Positions 1-8,436 of a stretch of 64,000 nucleotides of DNA are shown one piece after another. Below the pieces are notes generated by a model. The model was given only the letters and a program-made list of their open reading frames with translations, had not been told where the DNA came from and searched no databases. The stretch lies in NCBI RefSeq assembly GCF_017377855.1, contig NZ_JAFREP010000026.1:111771-175770 (forward strand), written 5' to 3'. Numbering within the stretch: the stretch's first letter is position 1; the number at the start of each line of letters is the position of its first letter. The position numbers and the translations under genes were made by a program. The DNA comes from Acanthopleuribacter pedis (GTDB lineage Bacteria > Acidobacteriota > Holophagae > Acanthopleuribacterales > Acanthopleuribacteraceae).

Positions 1-25
1 ACCTTTTTCGCGGTGGGGGTGGCGC

Positions 26-406
26 ATGTTGTTTATGGACCGCATCGTGGAACGCAAGATTCAGGAAGCCATGCAGGACGGGGCCTTTGAGGGTTTACCC
101 GGGGCGGGAAAACCCCTGCCTCTGGACGAGGACGCCGCCGTTCCCGAGGATGTGCGCCTCACGTACAAGGTGCTTAAAAACGCCGGCTTCGTGCCGCCCG
201 AGTTGGAATGGCGCAAGGAAATGGTGCGGTTGCAGGATCTTGTCGCCGGTGCGGTCGACGCCCTTTCCCGTGAGGCGTATCGCAAGCAATTGGCGATCAA
301 ACAGTTGCAATTTGATGAAGCCATGCAGCGGATGGGGCGCGGCGTGCCCGCGGCGTACCGCCAGGCCCTGTACGCTAAGCTCGAGAAGCAGGGCGACCCG
401 AATTGA
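26..406 (+). CDS. DUF1992 (DnaJ homologue subfamily C member 28-like) protein
   Basis: Small protein of 126 residues that is almost entirely a DUF1992 domain. It opens with MDRIVERKIQEAMQDGAFEG, followed by LPGAGKPLPLDED and a downstream PELEWRKEM segment, which are the conserved blocks of this family. The length matches stand-alone bacterial members of about 120 residues. No biochemical role is established for the bacterial family; the name comes from a eukaryotic protein that also carries a J domain, and no J domain is seen here. A G-rich stretch (GGGGGTGG) precedes the ATG at 26. A second in-frame ATG nine bases later (position 35) begins exactly at the conserved MDR and is an alternative start. 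Confidence 0.85.
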   Translation: MLFMDRIVERKIQEAMQDGAFEGLPGAGKPLPLDEDAAVPEDVRLTYKVLKNAGFVPPELEWRKEMVRLQDLVAGAVDALSREAYRKQLAIKQLQFDEAMQRMGRGVPAAYRQALYAKLEKQGDPN

Positions 407-613
407 GACGGATCGCCCGCGCTCGTGTTGAAGCGCTCCCATAATATGCGCGGATCTGGTACTCTTTGAACAACTTACTATGTGTCGCGTGTCGCTTCAC
501 CGGCCTGCCGAATACCCCGCCCCTTTCTCCTTGGGCCGGTCCCTTGCACGAACTTTTTCTGTTGCTCGGGTAGGTCGCGGCATCCCGGTCCGCGTGACGC
601 CGTGGTGGCTTAG

Positions 614-1930
614 ATGGAACCCAAGATGGACGGCGCCTCCTCGTCGGAAGCCGTGATTAAACGTCAAATCAGCGAATGTGCCCACCGCTATGAGGCGCGG
701 CGGCGCGAAATGAGCGAACCGCGCGGGGACCGCGCCTTGCAAGCGCGCGAAGAAGCACAAATCGAAATTCTGGTGCATCAGTTGGTACAGAGCGACGGCC
801 CCGTCTTGCGCGTGGTGCGTCGGTTGGAGAGTGCCGACGATGCCGGCACCCTATTTGTTGTGTTGCGGGTTCTGGCGGAGCGCGGCTTTTTCGAGGAAGT
901 CATGGGTTTGGCGGTGTCGCTTTCGGCAACCCCGCTGGCCGGCGCCATCGCCGATGCGCTGGTGCTGTCCTGGCCCAAGGAAGAAACCGCCTACGTTCGT
1001 TCGCTGTTGCGCCACCGCAACGGTCTGGTGATTGCCGTGATCGCCCAGCTCATCGGCACCAAACGCCTGCCCCTCGGGGAAGCCATGCAGCATGCTTTGG
1101 AAAAAGAACACCGTGAGCCGGCCCATGCCTGGCTGGGCTGGGCCTTGGGTCGGGTACCCCATCCACCCGCGCTGCCGCTGCTGTTCGATAAACTGAAACG
1201 CGAGCAGGATCCCCAGGCCGCGACCCTGATTGCCACGGCCCTGTTACGCAATGGCCACCAACCCACCTTAGACCATTGCCGTGAACGCCTGGAACACGAA
1301 TCCTGGCCGAGACAACTTTGTGCCATTGCCGGCGATGCGGCCGACGCGACACGGCTGGTCGCTGCTTTGAAAACCGTGACTGTCGGACCCGACGATGTGT
1401 TGGCCGCCGGCTTGGCCGGCGATCGCGCCGCGGTACCTTTCCTGCTGGATCATTTGGACACCGACTCGGGCGCGTCCTACCGCGACTCTGGCGCGTCTCA
1501 TCGCGTCTCGGGCGCGTCCCACCGCACGCTGGTTACCACCGCGTTGTACCTCCTCACCGGTGCGCCGCTTTTCCACGCCGATTCACCCAAACCGAAAACC
1601 GCCTGGGCTGAGGATGCCACGGCCTGGCGGCAGTGGTGGCAACAACAGGGCTCGGAATTCCGCGCCGGAACCCGTTACCGTTTGGGGCGGGCCGTGGACC
1701 CGGCGGTGTTGCTGGACCAAATGGCGTCGGAATGGTTGCCGCGCGCCTTGCGCCAAGTCGCTTACGAAGAATACGTCATTCGCTATCAATTGGATGGGCC
1801 GTTTGAGGCCCACCTTTATGTGGCGCGGCAACAGGAAACCTTGTCGGCGATGCGCGCGGCCCTTGCCGAACGGGAAACCCCATTCACCCCCGGCGCCTTT
1901 TATTTCAAGGGCGCACTGCTGCCGGCGTAA
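614..1930 (+). CDS. HEAT-repeat-like protein of unknown function
   Basis: Protein of 438 residues, not firmly recognised. Most of it is alternating helical segments rich in Ala and Leu (for example HPPALPLLFDKLKREQDPQA and TLIATALLRNGHQPTL), the look of HEAT-type alpha-solenoids. The organisation recalls the TIGR02270-type HEAT proteins found near some type VI secretion clusters, but no such cluster is in the window and I do not claim that function. No signal peptide or membrane segment is visible. Residues around 285-305 contain three copies of a seven-residue repeat (SGASYRD/SGASHRV/SGASHRT), encoded by three 21-bp direct repeats at about 1466-1528. There is no good Shine-Dalgarno before the ATG at 614; the ATG at 626 is an alternative. 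Confidence 0.6.
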   Translation: MEPKMDGASSSEAVIKRQISECAHRYEARRREMSEPRGDRALQAREEAQIEILVHQLVQSDGPVLRVVRRLESADDAGTLFVVLRVLAERGFFEEVMGLAVSLSATPLAGAIADALVLSWPKEETAYVRSLLRHRNGLVIAVIAQLIGTKRLPLGEAMQHALEKEHREPAHAWLGWALGRVPHPPALPLLFDKLKREQDPQAATLIATALLRNGHQPTLDHCRERLEHESWPRQLCAIAGDAADATRLVAALKTVTVGPDDVLAAGLAGDRAAVPFLLDHLDTDSGASYRDSGASHRVSGASHRTLVTTALYLLTGAPLFHADSPKPKTAWAEDATAWRQWWQQQGSEFRAGTRYRLGRAVDPAVLLDQMASEWLPRALRQVAYEEYVIRYQLDGPFEAHLYVARQQETLSAMRAALAERETPFTPGAFYFKGALLPA

Positions 1931-2132
1931 CCACGGTCGCGGACAAAAAAAGAGGCCGATCATCGATATGACCGGCCTGAGATATTCCCACGCGCTCCCT
2001 GTTGTCGCCCCGCAACGTACCTTTGTTTGAGGGAAGCGGCTCCCTCAAAAGGGCTCCGGCCCGCGATGGTGTCCAATCATCGCCGGCCGGCGCTTGGCAG
2101 CAGATCCGCGACGGTTCACAGCGGGAAGCGCT

Positions 2133-2185
2133 AGCCCGCATCTCTTTCGGCTTCGTAGCAGAATGCCTTGTGAGAAATGTGGGCT
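2133..2185 (+). repeat. Dispersed palindromic repeat, copy 1
   Basis: A 53-bp imperfect inverted repeat beginning AGCCCGCAT and ending ATGTGGGCT. Its inner part (TTTCGGCTTCGTAGCAGAAT followed by CCTTGTGAG) is almost identical, on the opposite strand, to the left part of the element inserted in the RHS gene at 56833-57011. Its right arm matches the arms at 25822-25879. Three related copies in 64 kb indicate a REP-like or non-autonomous mobile family. Confidence 0.7.
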
Positions 2186-2493
2186 TGGGACAGAGCCGAA
2201 GCGTGTCGCTTTGCTCTGCTTCCGTTCCTTTGTCTCGCCGACCCGCCTCACTGTTCAGCGGGTCGTTATCAGAGTAGGCAGCAAACCGACTGAAAACCGA
2301 TAAACCTAATTTGAAAAAATCGCGGGTTAGGGGTTTGTCCATGAAAGGAACGGGGGCGGGGAACCATGGCGGGCATCACCAGATGCCTTGATTGGGCCTG
2401 GGTTAGCCCGGAAAAAGGCCGATGGCTTCTCGTTTTTTTAACCATGGCGCCCCTTGTTCTCGGACGTCAAAAAATTTAAGAAGTCCGTCCGTC

Positions 2494-2521
2494 TTTACCG
2501 ACAAACAAATCGTGATACGAT
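2494..2521 (+). promoter_or_regulatory. Candidate promoter of pyp
   Basis: An extended -10 (TGA then TACGAT at 2516-2521) lies 16 bp downstream of TTTACC (2494-2499, three of six bases of a sigma-70 -35 box), about 115 bp before the pyp start. This is inferred from pattern only. Confidence 0.3.
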
Positions 2522-2635
2522 TTCAACATTCCAAGCCAAACACAACCGCCGACCCAAGGTACAGCTTCCGAGTTAACAGCCCGGCAGTACCGCGTGGTGG
2601 GCACATCATGACAAGACATTTTTTGGAGAGAAACC

Positions 2636-3019
2636 ATGGGAATGGAACGCGTTAAATTCGATGAGAGTGATCTCAACAATGCTCTGGCGAACATGAACCC
2701 CAACGAAATTGATTCGCTTTCCTTTGGGGCTGTTGAATTGGATGGTTCTGGAAAAATTGTCCGCTACAACGCCGCGGAAGGGGACATTACCGGTCGGGAT
2801 CCCAAATCGGTTGTCGGGAAAAACTTCTTTACCGATGTGGCCCCCTGCACCAACAGCCCGGAGTTTTACGGCAAGTTCAAGGAAGGCGTGGCTTCAGGTT
2901 CGTTAAACACCTTGTTTGAGTACCGCTTCGATTACGAAATGACCCCAACCAAAGTAAAGGTCCACATGAAAAACGCCATGGCCGGCGATACTTTTTGGAT
3001 CTTCGTCAAACGTGTCTGA
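2636..3019 (+). CDS. pyp: Photoactive yellow protein
   Basis: Cytoplasmic blue-light sensor of the PAS fold that binds p-coumaric acid through a cysteine thioester. The 127-residue product is strikingly close to the Halorhodospira halophila protein: YNAAEGDITGRDP and DVAPCTNSPEFYGKFKEGVA are nearly unchanged. All key residues are present: Tyr44, Glu48, Thr52, Arg54 and the chromophore cysteine Cys71. Starting at the second ATG (2642) would give 125 residues and the standard numbering (Tyr42, Glu46, Cys69). The first ATG is preferred because GGAGAG lies 5 bp upstream of it. The stop overlaps or abuts the start of the ligase gene downstream, so the two are co-transcribed. The output partner of this photoreceptor is not evident from the neighbourhood. 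Confidence 0.96.
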   Translation: MGMERVKFDESDLNNALANMNPNEIDSLSFGAVELDGSGKIVRYNAAEGDITGRDPKSVVGKNFFTDVAPCTNSPEFYGKFKEGVASGSLNTLFEYRFDYEMTPTKVKVHMKNAMAGDTFWIFVKRV

Positions 3020-4244
3020 GGATAATTTGAAGGAACCATCGTGGCCACCGACACAACGGCAAACGGCCCGCCTACTTCACGCCCAGATCCATGCGTTCCT
3101 CGGGGAGGTTATGGATTTTTCCACCTTCCTGGATGCGCGCGGATTTCCGTTGCCTGAAACCACCTTGGGTGGCGACGGTTATCCGCTCGATTCCCTGTCT
3201 TTGATGGAATTGGCCGGGCACATTGCCCGCACCTTTCACCTCACGGAACTCGGCGTGGAAGACTACCTTCTGCGCCGGCGTACCTTACAGGGTTGGGTCG
3301 ACCTGGTGCATGAAGGCTGGCGCGAAGGCCTCAACAAGATTACCTTCTCTACTTCCGGTAGCACCGGCAGACCCCAGCCGGTCACGCACGCGCGGGAAAC
3401 CCTGTTGCAGGAAACAGCGCATCTCGCGACGCTGTTCCCCCGCACCCAACGCGTGGTGGCGGCTGTTCCCGCCCACCATATCTATGGATTTCTGTTCACG
3501 GTGCTCCTGCCGCAACAGATGGGGGTTCCGCTTTTGGAAGCGCGTGCGCTGGGAGCCCGCGCCCTGTACGATGCCTTAGAAGACGGTGATCTGATTATTT
3601 CGCACCCGTTCCAGTGGCGTTATCTTGGCCAATTATGGCCGGACCTGACCAGTCAGGTTGAGGGGGTGACGTCCACCGCGCCCTGCCCGGAAGCCACCGC
3701 CGCGTTGCTGCGGGAACGCGGTCTAACGCGGCTGACGGAAGTTTATGGTTCTTCCGAATCGGGAGGTTTGGGTGCCCGCGATCAACACGGAACCGCCTAC
3801 CAACTTTTTCCGTATTGGCGGCCCGCGGACGATGGCGATGACCCGTTGCTGATCCGAACCCTACCGGATGGCACAGGGATCGAAGTTGAAGCATCCGACC
3901 TCCTCGAGTGGGAAACATCGGAACGGTTTCACGTCGTAGGCCGTCGGGACGGAGCGGTCCAGGTCGGTGGGCACAATGTGTTTCCGGTGGCGGTGGCGCG
4001 CATCCTCCTGGAGCATCCCGAGGTGGCCAATTGCGCGGTTCGCTTGATGAAACCGGAGGAAGGAACGCGTCTCAAAGCCTTCATCGTTCCGGCCGAGGAT
4101 CGCGATCTCAACGGCTTACCGGCCAGGCTCCATGCCTGGTGCGCAAGGGAATTGCGCGCGCCGCAACGACCGACCCACTTTCGGTTGGGACCCGCGCTCC
4201 CGCGCACGGCCATGGGTAAAGCGGCGGATTGGTCGATTGATTGA
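3012..4244 (+). CDS. pcl: AMP-ligase of the PYP-activation family (4-coumarate ligase-like)
   Basis: Adenylate-forming enzyme that should activate p-coumarate for attachment to PYP, matching the ligase family known beside pyp genes (the TIGR02372 type). The adenylation motif ITFSTSGSTGRP lies at about 110-121, and the C-terminal lysine motif PRTAMGK is near the end. At about 400 residues it is shorter than plant 4-coumarate:CoA ligases, as expected for this family. Residues about 50-100 contain GYPLDSLSLMEL followed by helices, which looks like a phosphopantetheine carrier domain with Ser61 at the DSL site. The GTG at 3012 overlaps pyp by 8 bp. A TTG at 3027 has GAGG five bases upstream and may be the true start. 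No tyrosine ammonia-lyase gene, the usual source of coumarate, is in the window. Confidence 0.88.
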   Translation: MSEDNLKEPSWPPTQRQTARLLHAQIHAFLGEVMDFSTFLDARGFPLPETTLGGDGYPLDSLSLMELAGHIARTFHLTELGVEDYLLRRRTLQGWVDLVHEGWREGLNKITFSTSGSTGRPQPVTHARETLLQETAHLATLFPRTQRVVAAVPAHHIYGFLFTVLLPQQMGVPLLEARALGARALYDALEDGDLIISHPFQWRYLGQLWPDLTSQVEGVTSTAPCPEATAALLRERGLTRLTEVYGSSESGGLGARDQHGTAYQLFPYWRPADDGDDPLLIRTLPDGTGIEVEASDLLEWETSERFHVVGRRDGAVQVGGHNVFPVAVARILLEHPEVANCAVRLMKPEEGTRLKAFIVPAEDRDLNGLPARLHAWCARELRAPQRPTHFRLGPALPRTAMGKAADWSID

Positions 4245-4437
4245 GGTGGAGGGGGGTCCGGTTGGGCATGGTGTGGAACCCGTCATTTATCAGGATAAAA
4301 GGATTTTGATGATGCGGGTGGAGCGAGCGGTCCTTGGTTACTGGATCCCGACGCGGATGAAGCCGTAACTTCGATGGATGGATTGGTGGTGACGGTTCAC
4401 CAAAAAACTTCATCCCCAACCATCCAAAACAAAAATG

Positions 4438-4462
4438 GCCGATCTCCATCGCGGAGATCGGC
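4438..4462 (-). terminator. Hairpin, possible terminator
   Basis: Perfect 10-bp stem (GCCGATCTCC / GGAGATCGGC) with a 5-base loop. On the minus strand it is followed by CATTTTTGTTTTG. It lies between the convergent pcl and abgT genes and may also serve pcl. Nothing else is recognised in 4245-4716 except the next hairpin. Confidence 0.4.
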
Positions 4463-4621
4463 GCTAAATGGGTGAGGAAAAGCATGAATCTGCTTTACGC
4501 TCTTTCCGTTCCTTTGTCTCGTCAGTTCGAATCAGCGATGTGACTCGTCCTGCTATTAGGTAAAGCGCGAAAGCGAAAGAAATCCGCCTAACTTTTTTCG
4601 ATTTTTTTTGGGTGCACCATG

Positions 4622-4644
4622 AAAAAAGGCGCCGGATCGGCGCC
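4622..4644 (-). terminator. Rho-independent terminator of the abgT gene
   Basis: GGCGCC-GGATC-GGCGCC stem-loop at 4628-4644. On the minus strand it is followed directly by six T, about 75 bp past the abgT stop. Confidence 0.75.
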
Positions 4645-4716
4645 TTGTGTCTTGTTTAACGATTTGGAAATGGGTTGTTTGCCTCTGCTGGGCGCGCCTT
4701 AGGGTGCGCCCGATTT

Positions 4717-6277
4717 TTAATTGGGCAGGGTATAGGTATAAGAGGCATCCAAGCCGAGGGGAATGCCGAGACCCCAGTAAATCAACAGGAAGATACTCCA
4801 GGTCACCATGTAACAAACGGTGAAGGGCAGCATCAGTGATACCAAGGTGCCGATACCCGTGTGTTTGACGTATTTCTGGCAGTACACAACAACCAGTGGG
4901 AAGTACGGCATGAGCGGCGTAATAATATTGGAGCAGGAATCGCCGACGCGGTAGGCTGCTTGAGCCAAGTCCGGTGAGATGCCGACGTTCATCAGGATGG
5001 GCACGAAGATCGGACCGAGCAGGGCCCATTTGGCCGAAGCCGAACCAACCGCCAAGTTAACCAGCGCGGTGAGGATGATGATACCCACGATGGTGAACTG
5101 GGGGGGGGAGGTTGAGGGCTTTGAGACCGGCCGCGCCTTTCAGTGCGAGCAAGGCGCCGATGTTGGACTGTTTGAAGGCTTCCAGGAAGAGGGCACAGAA
5201 AAAGGCCATGACAATATAGTAGGTCATGGTGTCCATCGACTTTTTCATGGCCATGATGAAATCGGTCGAGTTCTTGAACGTGCCGGCCATGAAGCCGAAA
5301 ACCACGCCGGGGATGACGAAAAAGACAAAGATCAGCGGGACAATCATGCGCATCAGTGGGGCGGCGAAGTTGGTAAGGCTGCCCTCTGGATCGCGCATGA
5401 CCGAGTCCTCGGGGAGCGACAGGGCGATCAGGGCGACGATGCCCAGAATCAAAGCGGCCGTGCCCGCGAAGAAGGCGGTGTTTTCTTTGCTGGAAAGGGG
5501 TTCGATTTTGGCGGGTGGTTCGGCGTCGTCGTCAATCGGCGTGTGCGAGGCCAGACGGGGTTCGATGATTTTGTCGGTCAGGAACCAGCCGACGAGGATG
5601 ATCACGATGCTGCTGGCACCGGTGAAGAACCAGTTGTTGAGCGGGTTGATGGCGATGTCGGCTTCCACGATGCGGGCCGCCGATTGGGTGAAACTCTGCA
5701 GCATCGGATCAATGCCGGAGGGGATCGGGTTGGCGCTAAAACCGCCGGAAACACCGGCGAAGGCGGCCACAATTCCGGCCAGCGGGTGGCGTCCGGCGGT
5801 GTAGTAGATCACGCCGCCGAGGGGAATGACCAGTACGTAACCGGCGTCGGTGGCGGTGTGGCTGAGAATGGCGACAAAAATCAGGACGGGGGTGAGCAGA
5901 CCCTTGGGGGTGAAGCTCAACAATTTTTTCAGACCGGCGTTGATGTAGCCCGAGTGTTCGGCCACGCCGACCCCGAGCATGGCGACCAACACGATGCCGA
6001 GTGGGGCAAAGCTGGTGAAGGTGGTGACCATGCCGGTCATGAAACTCACCAGCGAGGTGCTGGACAACAGGTTTTTGATTTCAAGCGGTGCTTGCGTTTG
6101 GGGGTTGATTTCGGTGAAGCTGACCCCGGAAAGCAGGAACGAGAGAATCCAGGTAATGATCAAGCTGATCAAAAAGAGGATGGCGGGATCGGGCAGTTTG
6201 TTGCCTAACCATTCGATGGTGTCGAGAAAGCGCGCGAGGGCGCCGGATTGCTGGGCTTGCTGTTGATCGTTGCTCAT
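4717..6277 (-). pseudogene. abgT: AbgT-family transporter, frameshifted in a poly-C tract
   Basis: Inner-membrane transporter of the AbgT family (p-aminobenzoyl-glutamate uptake or related export in characterised members). The reconstructed product is about 519 residues, the normal family length, with many hydrophobic segments. Family-like stretches include SHTATDAGYVLVIPLGGVIY and GGFSANPIPSGIDPML. The reading frame breaks at nine consecutive C (plus-strand G at 5100-5108). With eight C the frame continues as NLPPQFTIVGIIILTALVNL through to the stop at 4717. The start chosen is the ATG at 6277 (MSNDQQQ), with AGGGGA upstream. Because everything before and after the tract looks intact, this could be a very recent mutation, a phase-variable tract or a sequencing error. 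Specificity cannot be told from sequence. Confidence 0.8.
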
Positions 6278-6997
6278 GGGCAAAGTGTCCCCTACATATA
6301 AAAGATGAATGGAGCGGTGCCGCGGCCTCAGGTTGGGGCACGTCGTTGAAAAGCGAGGGCGGTCGATGGTCGCTGGTGGGATCGACCGCGTCGCTCCGCG
6401 CAAAGAATCGCGGGACGCGGGAAGCTGGGCGCACGCCGAATGGATCGCTCGAGACAAGGGGCCGGTTCCAACAATCACAAGTGCTTGGGCCGGCGCCGGT
6501 CCAGACGTTACCCATTCGTAACAAAAGTCCGGTTATCGCTTGTTGCGCGCTCGTCGCGGGGTCGGGGGCCGAAATCGTCGCCCTTGCCGTGCCGCGAAAC
6601 GAGGTGCAAGAAGTGAGGGTACGGTCCTGGGAAACTCGCAAGCAGGTATTGCAACGCGCGAGGGTTTTCTCGGAACCCGCTCGCCTGTAGGGGCGTTTCA
6701 TCCCGCGCCGGTCTGATGCGACCAAAACACCATGCTTTACCAGAATCACCGGCACCCAGTCTAACAGAGCGTTTCGCGTTCGGGCAATCTTCGCCCTAAG
6801 TTTCGTGCATCCGAGGCGGAGAAAGTGGGCGATGCGCAAAAAAACGGCTGAAGGGGCCAAAATATTCCCTGATTTTCGCCTCCATAACGACCAAATCACG
6901 ATTTCTCACAAGTTTTTTTGATTTCTTACTGAACCTTTGCGGGGGGGAGCCCGTTAGAGACTCACAGGTGGTGAAGGAACTCTGTGGAGGCAAAAGC
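6278..6997. other. Intergenic region without recognised features
   Basis: About 720 bases between the divergent abgT and RND adaptor genes. No ORF here has credible composition or a ribosome-binding site with a sensible start. Promoters for both flanking genes must lie here, but I see no strong consensus. Confidence 0.4.
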
Positions 6998-8113
6998 GTG
7001 AAAAAGCTTTTTATTGGGTTAGCAGTTTTATCCCTAGTTGGTGGCGCGGCATTCATTACATTGCATCAACCGGTCAATGCCAAAGACAAGGGTGAGGGCA
7101 AAAACGACGAGAAAAAAGAAAAAAAAGAAGTGGTCTACTCGGTTGAATTCTACAACGTAGCACCACGGGACATGCGCACCTATGTAACCAGTACCGCGGC
7201 ATTACAAGCCGACCGTCAGGTCGATATTTTTCCCAAGGCCGCCGGTCAAATTCAAAAGTTAAGCGTCGAAGAGGGTCAGAAGGTCCATGCCGGTGACGTT
7301 CTGGTGGGCCTCGACGGCGATGACGCCCGGCTCCAGTTGAACCAAGCGACGGTGAACCTCAAGCGCGCCAAGTCTGATTTTGAACGGATCCGCGCAACCT
7401 ACGAGCGCAAGTTGGTTTCCACGGAAGAGTTTGAAGCCAAAAAGTTTGAACTGGACCGCATGGAAGCCGAATACAACTCGGCCAAACACAAGTTGGAAAT
7501 CACCCAGGTGATCGCACCATTTGACGGCACCATCGTGAACCGTTTTGTCGAACTCGGCCAAACCGTTCAGCCCAGCGAAAAGCTGTTTACCCTCGCCGCC
7601 TTGGAGCCACTGGAAGCCGAGGTGTTTCTGCCCGAGCGCAAAGTGGGCGACTTGGCCGCCGGCCAAGACGTGAACTTTTCCCGCGACGATTCGTTTGAAA
7701 ACCTGTTCCAGGGTCGTGTCGACCGCGTTTCCCCGGTTGTAGACCGCGAAACCGGTACGGTAAAGGTCACCCTTTCCGTTCCCAACGCGCCCAGCTTTGC
7801 GCGTCCCGGCACCTACACCCACTTGCGCATCGTGACCGCGACCAAGACGGCCGAGGCGGTAATCCCCAAGAAAGCGCTGGTTTACGACAGCCGCCAGTTG
7901 ACCTACGTGTTCCTCACGTACTTGGATGAAGAAAATGCCGCACAAACGCGTGTGAAAAAGATTGTGGTCAAAACCGGCATCGAAGAAGACGGCATGGTGG
8001 AAATCATCGACGGTCTAAACGTCGGCGACCAAATCGTCTTAACCGGTAAAGATTCGTTGAAGGACGGTTTGTTGGTGCGCGATCCCTCATTGAACGCCAA
8101 CGCGAGTAACTAG
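6998..8113 (+). CDS. RND efflux periplasmic adaptor (membrane fusion protein)
   Basis: Periplasmic adaptor of an RND pump, linking the inner-membrane permease to an outer-membrane channel. The N-terminus KKLFIGLAVLSLVGGAAF is a signal or membrane anchor, followed by a charged linker and the typical lipoyl half-motif AAGQIQKLSVEEGQKVHAGD. Next come an alpha-hairpin and the second half-motif (VIAPFDGTIVNRFVELGQTV), then beta-barrel and membrane-proximal domains. I place the start at the GTG at 6998 because TGGAGG lies eight bases upstream and it begins the signal segment directly; an in-frame GTG at 6968 would add ten residues. Length is 371 residues, typical of the family. It leads an operon with two RND permeases; no TolC gene accompanies it. 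Confidence 0.9.
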   Translation: MKKLFIGLAVLSLVGGAAFITLHQPVNAKDKGEGKNDEKKEKKEVVYSVEFYNVAPRDMRTYVTSTAALQADRQVDIFPKAAGQIQKLSVEEGQKVHAGDVLVGLDGDDARLQLNQATVNLKRAKSDFERIRATYERKLVSTEEFEAKKFELDRMEAEYNSAKHKLEITQVIAPFDGTIVNRFVELGQTVQPSEKLFTLAALEPLEAEVFLPERKVGDLAAGQDVNFSRDDSFENLFQGRVDRVSPVVDRETGTVKVTLSVPNAPSFARPGTYTHLRIVTATKTAEAVIPKKALVYDSRQLTYVFLTYLDEENAAQTRVKKIVVKTGIEEDGMVEIIDGLNVGDQIVLTGKDSLKDGLLVRDPSLNANASN

Positions 8114-8436
8114 TCTTTTTTTACCCCCGCGGAGTCCCCTTAAGCCCGGCCTGGAGGCCCTCGCGGCCTCCACCGGCACCCGACTTCCGCCCGGTGTCTT
8201 GACACCGCGAGCCCGATCACGAATCATTGAACCAACTTCTCCCGCACACAACACAACCATCCGCACCGGTTGCGTCGCTTGCCACGGCCTTATCCGCGCG
8301 GAAGACTTGCGTCTGGAGCCCTGCCAGGATGTTTCGCGAGTGCAAAATTGCTGATCCACACCTTCGTCGGATCCCCCTTTTGCCGTCGTGAACCCTTGTT
8401 GGTTGTCGCTTCAGCGAGGATTCTCGGAGCACCCTC
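8114..8436. other. Spacer between RND adaptor and permease genes
   Basis: No coding sequence seen. It contains a GGAGGCC-CTCGC-GGCCTCC hairpin at 8153-8171 without a T run, and a small GGTGTC/GACACC inverted repeat just after it. An RNA structure could set the adaptor-to-permease ratio; this is inference only. Confidence 0.35.

Larger units (their letters stand above)
1931..2635. other. Intergenic region with hairpin, dispersed repeat and pyp promoter region
   Basis: No convincing coding sequence in about 700 bases. It holds an imperfect hairpin at 1953-1978 (AGGCCG/CGGCCT outer stem, TCAT/ATGA inner stem) that could end transcription of the preceding gene. It also holds a copy of the dispersed palindromic repeat at 2133-2185. 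At about 2220-2238 lies TTCCGTTCCTTTGTCTCG, which recurs at about 4504-4521. The last 150 bases upstream of pyp are AT-richer and contain a candidate promoter. Confidence 0.5.

Noticed and set aside
4108..4485. Minus-strand ORF at the end of pcl
   Set aside because: Overlaps the real ligase gene and includes a terminator-like hairpin; no family features.
4979..6208. Long plus-strand ORF (409 codons) opposite abgT
   Set aside because: A low-complexity Gly/Asp/His-rich shadow of the transporter gene; no start signal or family resemblance.
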